A stretch of 64,000 nt of DNA from Antedon mediterranea (Eukaryota; Echinodermata; Crinoidea; Comatulida; Antedonidae), in the NCBI RefSeq assembly GCF_964355755.1, contig NC_092676.1, forward strand, positions 22,240,288 through 22,304,287, in the 5' to 3' direction. The notes below the pieces were generated by a model, which saw only the letters and a program-made list of their open reading frames with translations, did no database searches and was not told where the DNA came from. The translations under genes and the position numbers were made by a program. Positions 60,503-64,000 of the stretch are shown piece after piece (the first letter of the stretch is position 1; each line of letters starts with the position of its first letter).

Positions 60503-61427
60503 CCCTGATAACATTCATTAGCACGCAACCACCTAATAGTAATAAACAATCAGCGATGCAAAGCCACTCGACATTACGTTATATTTACCCACAATTCCTT
60601 TCGAATGTATCGCATACGTGATGACTATCTCGATTCGAAGAATTCGACGCGAAGATGATTATTGTTCACTATAAAATCTCTATGGTTTGAGCAGGGAGAT
60701 GTAATTGAGTCTCGCTTTCGGATGAATTTTCACTCTTTATCATAACATTGTCACATGAGTTGTTTAAGTGTTCCCTTTCTTTTTGATATTAATATTCCGG
60801 ACTCATCTCTTAACAACCTTCAGAAAACAACCGTTTAGCAGAAGCTACTAACCTTATAATCTTGAAGATTGTGCAGAATATCACAAAGTGCAGTTTCTCG
60901 TATAGGCGATCAGGGAAGAGTGAGATAAATCTCACCCTTCCCCTGGTTTGGTGATTGCGTGGTCTAACAACAGTATACGTATATGGCATCAATGATTCCA
61001 ATATCTCAAATGATTCCAATCCCTCGATACTGAAATATAAATACAACCATTGTGCGATTTTAATAATAGAGAGTCGATCAACCAATGAAACGACAACATA
61101 AACAACAATAACAAGATTTTAAAATAGAAAAATATAATAGTCAAATTCAATGGCGTCTAACAGATATAATAGACAAAACCGAGACCTGCATGTATACGGG
61201 GTCATGTAATATTGTTTATTAAAATCAGATGTGAAGAAGTATATCTAGTTTAAATGTAATACCCTATTTATTATTCTACTTATAATCATCCAATGTGAAA
61301 CTGAATGAAATTTAAAACTAATGGATAAACTGTAGACTACCCAGTAACAAGTATGAACTGTCTGATAAAATACAAATAACAAATCACACACTCGGTTTTA
61401 TTAGTTTGACAAATAAAGTGTTGTTAT

Positions 61428-61535
61428 GTGCCCAAATATGGTGATGATATGCTCAAATATGGTAGCGATATGACATCACCATGTCCATATATGGGCAAAT
61501 CACATTTTTTGTCACATAAAGTTTGATAGTGTGGA
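61428..61535 (+). mobile_element. miniature element (copy 3 of the 22136 family)
   Basis: Shares 'gatatgctcaaatatggtag', 'tgtccatatatgggcaa' and 'agtttgatagtgt' with 22136-22284. Confidence 0.75.
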
Positions 61536-61854
61536 GCTTAATACTAGATATTACCAATACCCAGTTATATAACAGCAATCTTTGATTTTATAATTTTGTT
61601 TAAAATGTTATTTTTTTTTTATATTATATTATAGTTATTTTTTTCATTTTGTCAAACACGTAAATAAAGTAAACCGAAACAGAGACAAATATTAACAGGT
61701 TCACTAATAATAACATTTTGTTTTTTTCTAGCCGAATCAGAATGATGTAGTTTCGGAATATTGTTGACAATGTATAAAACTCATTTAAGCATGAAATTTG
61801 GTACTCATAAATTTCAGGGCATAAATCATCATATGGCAATACAATTACGTAGGC

Positions 61855-62035
61855 TACGTAGCGCATGTAACGCATGCGTACGCGCGCTTAAAATTTTCAA
61901 AATTTATTTTCGATGAAATAAGAGTACGTTTCAGGCAATTTTAAGCGTTTACAAAATTGCCATGAGTGCGCAGATTTTTGCGCGCGCACTGCGCGTTAAA
62001 TGTTGTTGCGCGCTCTTTTTGCCCGATTTCTGTTT
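61855..62035. repeat. CpG/GCGC-rich repeat
   Basis: 'gcatgcgtacgcgcgc', 'gagtgcgcagatttttgcgc' and 'gcgcactgcgcg' contrast sharply with the AT-rich surroundings. A dispersed repeat is more likely than a CpG-island promoter because no gene adjoins it. Confidence 0.5.
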
Positions 62036-63349
62036 TCTTGACTTACTTTTCAACTCGAAATTAGGTTATACGAGCACGTCAAAAGTGACAGGCTACGCAC
62101 GTGTAAATTAAAAAAATATAAATGTTTTGAAACATTTCAACATTTTTAAACATGTTCAGTAATTTCGGTCAGTTGGTAGGTTGGTCGGTCGGTCGGTAAA
62201 CACTAATGAGCACGCGACTGCAGCCATCTATATGGCCTTGTTTTCTAACCCATACCTTTCTTCAATTGTCTGTAATGCTGATTTTCTTTGACTAGTGATA
62301 TTCTACTACTTCTGATGTATTATGTCTATGACAGTTTTTTTCTAAAACCATATCTTCCTATTGTCTGTAACTAACATTGATTGTCTTTGCCTACTGATAT
62401 CTAACACTACGAAAGGTATAACATTTCTTCCCATTAAAGTTTCTGTTACAGAGTGCAGTCACTGTGTCTGTGGATGTTGTGAAATCTAGCAAACCAATCT
62501 AGCACTATATATTATAGCTGGCATAAATCTGAAAACCCAATTGCCATGCATATTTCCCTATATTCAGCACTTTTTCTAACTTTTGGTTGGAAAAGTCTAG
62601 AGAATATTGTGTATAGCTTCAGCTGGCATAATTTTTTTATTTCCTTTAGCCATCTTGTGTGTGGGCGAGTCAAAACTTGATTAAAGAAATAGTACGGCGC
62701 TCTAAGCTTATGATTTCCAAGAATGCTGTTACAGTTGAAAAGCAATTACATGTCCGAGAAGAATAAGGGTTTTGTTCAGCGTTCAAATTGTTGAGTTGAA
62801 AACAAATGTTTTATATACTATAGATTTCAAAATAGAACACTCCGATTTGGAAAAAGTCAAATTATCTTTTATATTATTGTCATCTATAATATCATTCCTT
62901 ACCTTCTAGCATTTTCATTCTCTCTTATTTGTCAAATTTGAATTATAATAAGTTTTTCAATATTTATTGATGTCATATCTTCATTTAGTTGTCCTAATCT
63001 TATTTCAATGTATTAAAACACCAATTTATTTTGTAAGTTTTCTTTTTTTAACATATTAAACATAAAACTCCGTTAAGTAGGCATATTATTAAAAGCCTTT
63101 TAATGGTTTTAATCGCCGATTTGACTGCCTAACCATAAGGTAATCTAATTTAAATGAAATTCAATTTAATTATTAGATTTACAATTATCCCAAAAGTATA
63201 GTTTATTCCTTGATTCTCTTCAGTTTGAAGTAAATAAGTATCATGTTGAAGGAAATCAATGTAATTAAATATAAACATTATAAACATATGCTATAATATA
63301 GAGGTAAAGTCAAAATACATGAGTAACATGTTTATTGGCCGATCACAAT

Positions 63350-63359
63350 ATATATAAAG
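63350..63359 (+). promoter_or_regulatory. TATA box of the 63453 gene
   Basis: ATATATAAAG lies about 100 bases before the ATG, with an inverted CCAAT ('attgg') near 63333. Transcription would start near 63380. Confidence 0.75.
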
Positions 63360-63452
63360 CTATTCGACGATATTCTCAGTAGAGTGACAGACTTATAACG
63401 GTTTGGGCGCTAAACTCTGTTTAAAGAAAACGATTGCCATTTAATACACAGT

Positions 63453-63531
63453 ATGACGTTTTTAAAACGTGTTGAGTTATTGTTATTGGTAACAGTCTTG
63501 TTTTCATGCCAATATGTGGAATCCAGTGAAG
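63453..63531 (+). CDS. first exon of a secreted-protein gene (partial)
   Basis: The ATG opens 26 codons plus one base before a strong donor (GGTAAGT). The peptide has a basic start ('MTFLKR'), a hydrophobic core ('ELLLLVTVLFSC') and a small-residue region ('VESSEG'): a classical signal peptide with cleavage expected around residues 19-24. No downstream exon was recognised within the remaining 470 bases, so the product cannot be named. A phase-1 intron directly after a signal peptide is common in modular extracellular proteins. The TATA box, spacing and donor together support a real gene. Confidence 0.8.
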
Positions 63532-64000
63532 GTAAGTTACCAGAGTATTATCATCAGATGGTTCATCTCGGCGTATTTATAAAGACCGGTAAGAGCGATA
63601 ATAATATAGGCTGGAATTTATAAAGATCACGATAGTTACCAACTAAAGGTACAAAAAAAACAGTTTATGGCATGGACGTTTCTGTTAGGATAATTTAACA
63701 CACCTAACTTGCGCCCATGAGCAAAATTAAATATTTATCATTACTAGACACAGAACCGTAAGCTGGATTGATTTTAGGTAGCAAACTTTAAGCTCAAGTC
63801 GTTATTATGACGTCTTACAGAATGTATGCTCCTTTGACCTCTACGTGATATACATAATTATAATAGAACATTTCCTGCCTCATTAGCAATACAGAGTAAC
63901 TGCATTTCATAATAATTATGTTGTTTATGTTTATTAATCCACTCAGATTTAATGTCAGAAATTACAATTGATTACATAAGTTGGTGTTACCCTTGCAATG
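63532..64000 (+). other. intron of the 63453 gene, running off the window
   Basis: No acceptor followed by an open exon was found before the end. Confidence 0.5.

Larger units (their letters stand above)
60511..63340. other. gene-free stretch with repeats
   Basis: No supported exon. It contains a MITE copy at 61428-61535, a CpG-rich repeat at 61855-62035 and a GGTC micro-repeat at about 62172-62198. Confidence 0.45.

Noticed and set aside
60314-60524. Pro/Gly-rich frames on both strands
   Set aside because: Low-complexity subterminal repeats of the hAT-like element.

Overview
The window is eukaryotic nuclear DNA: AT-rich, with short exons separated by GT-AG introns, dense transposon remnants and frequent 'taggccta' words. 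The gene content (a TIP30 oxidoreductase, PTIP, an NXPE protein, SAP30BP and an NLR-type immune gene) fits a marine invertebrate deuterostome. An echinoderm is my best guess, but nothing here fixes the species.

Layout. 1-4.86 kb has no gene I can support, only repeats and tRNA-like fragments. 4.86-7.30 kb (minus) is HTATIP2/TIP30 in six exons. It is divergent from PAXIP1/PTIP (9.31-24.17 kb, plus, 17 exons, 821 aa). PAXIP1 intron 1 holds a separate seven-exon gene on the same strand (9.94-12.68 kb), encoding a protein of unknown function with two copies of an HxxCYxxYT motif. Two inverted copies of an unusual palindrome-rich element (8.15-8.97 and 14.12-14.87 kb) flank PAXIP1 exon 1 and that gene. 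PAXIP1 intron 9 contains a 5S-rRNA-derived SINE. 27.3-32.3 kb is a complete NXPE-family gene (559 aa).

33.8-42.2 kb is the most striking stretch: a tandem array of 44 near-full-length tRNA-Arg(ACG) genes on the minus strand. The period is about 180 bp, each gene is followed by a T-run terminator, and a seven-gene, 1266-bp higher-order unit is repeated. The long minus-strand open frames in this region are translations of the tRNAs, not proteins.

43.0-50.0 kb is SAP30BP (seven exons, 297 aa). It has one GC-AG intron, an antisense gag fragment in intron 1, and a hAT-type miniature element with a perfect 8-bp target duplication a few bases upstream of the exon 2 acceptor. 51.0-56.1 kb (minus) is a DED-like/NACHT/LRR gene with three frameshifts. 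58.8-60.5 kb is a 1666-bp non-autonomous hAT-like element with a perfect 8-bp duplication. At 63.45 kb the first exon of a secreted-protein gene begins behind a TATA box and runs off the window.

The genes are not an operon or a pathway. PAXIP1 and SAP30BP are nuclear chromatin/RNA factors, HTATIP2 a dehydrogenase-fold regulator, NXPE a secretory-pathway protein and the NLR a cytosolic sensor. Exon structures were built by hand from splice signals, phase continuity and remembered family resemblance; no search was run.
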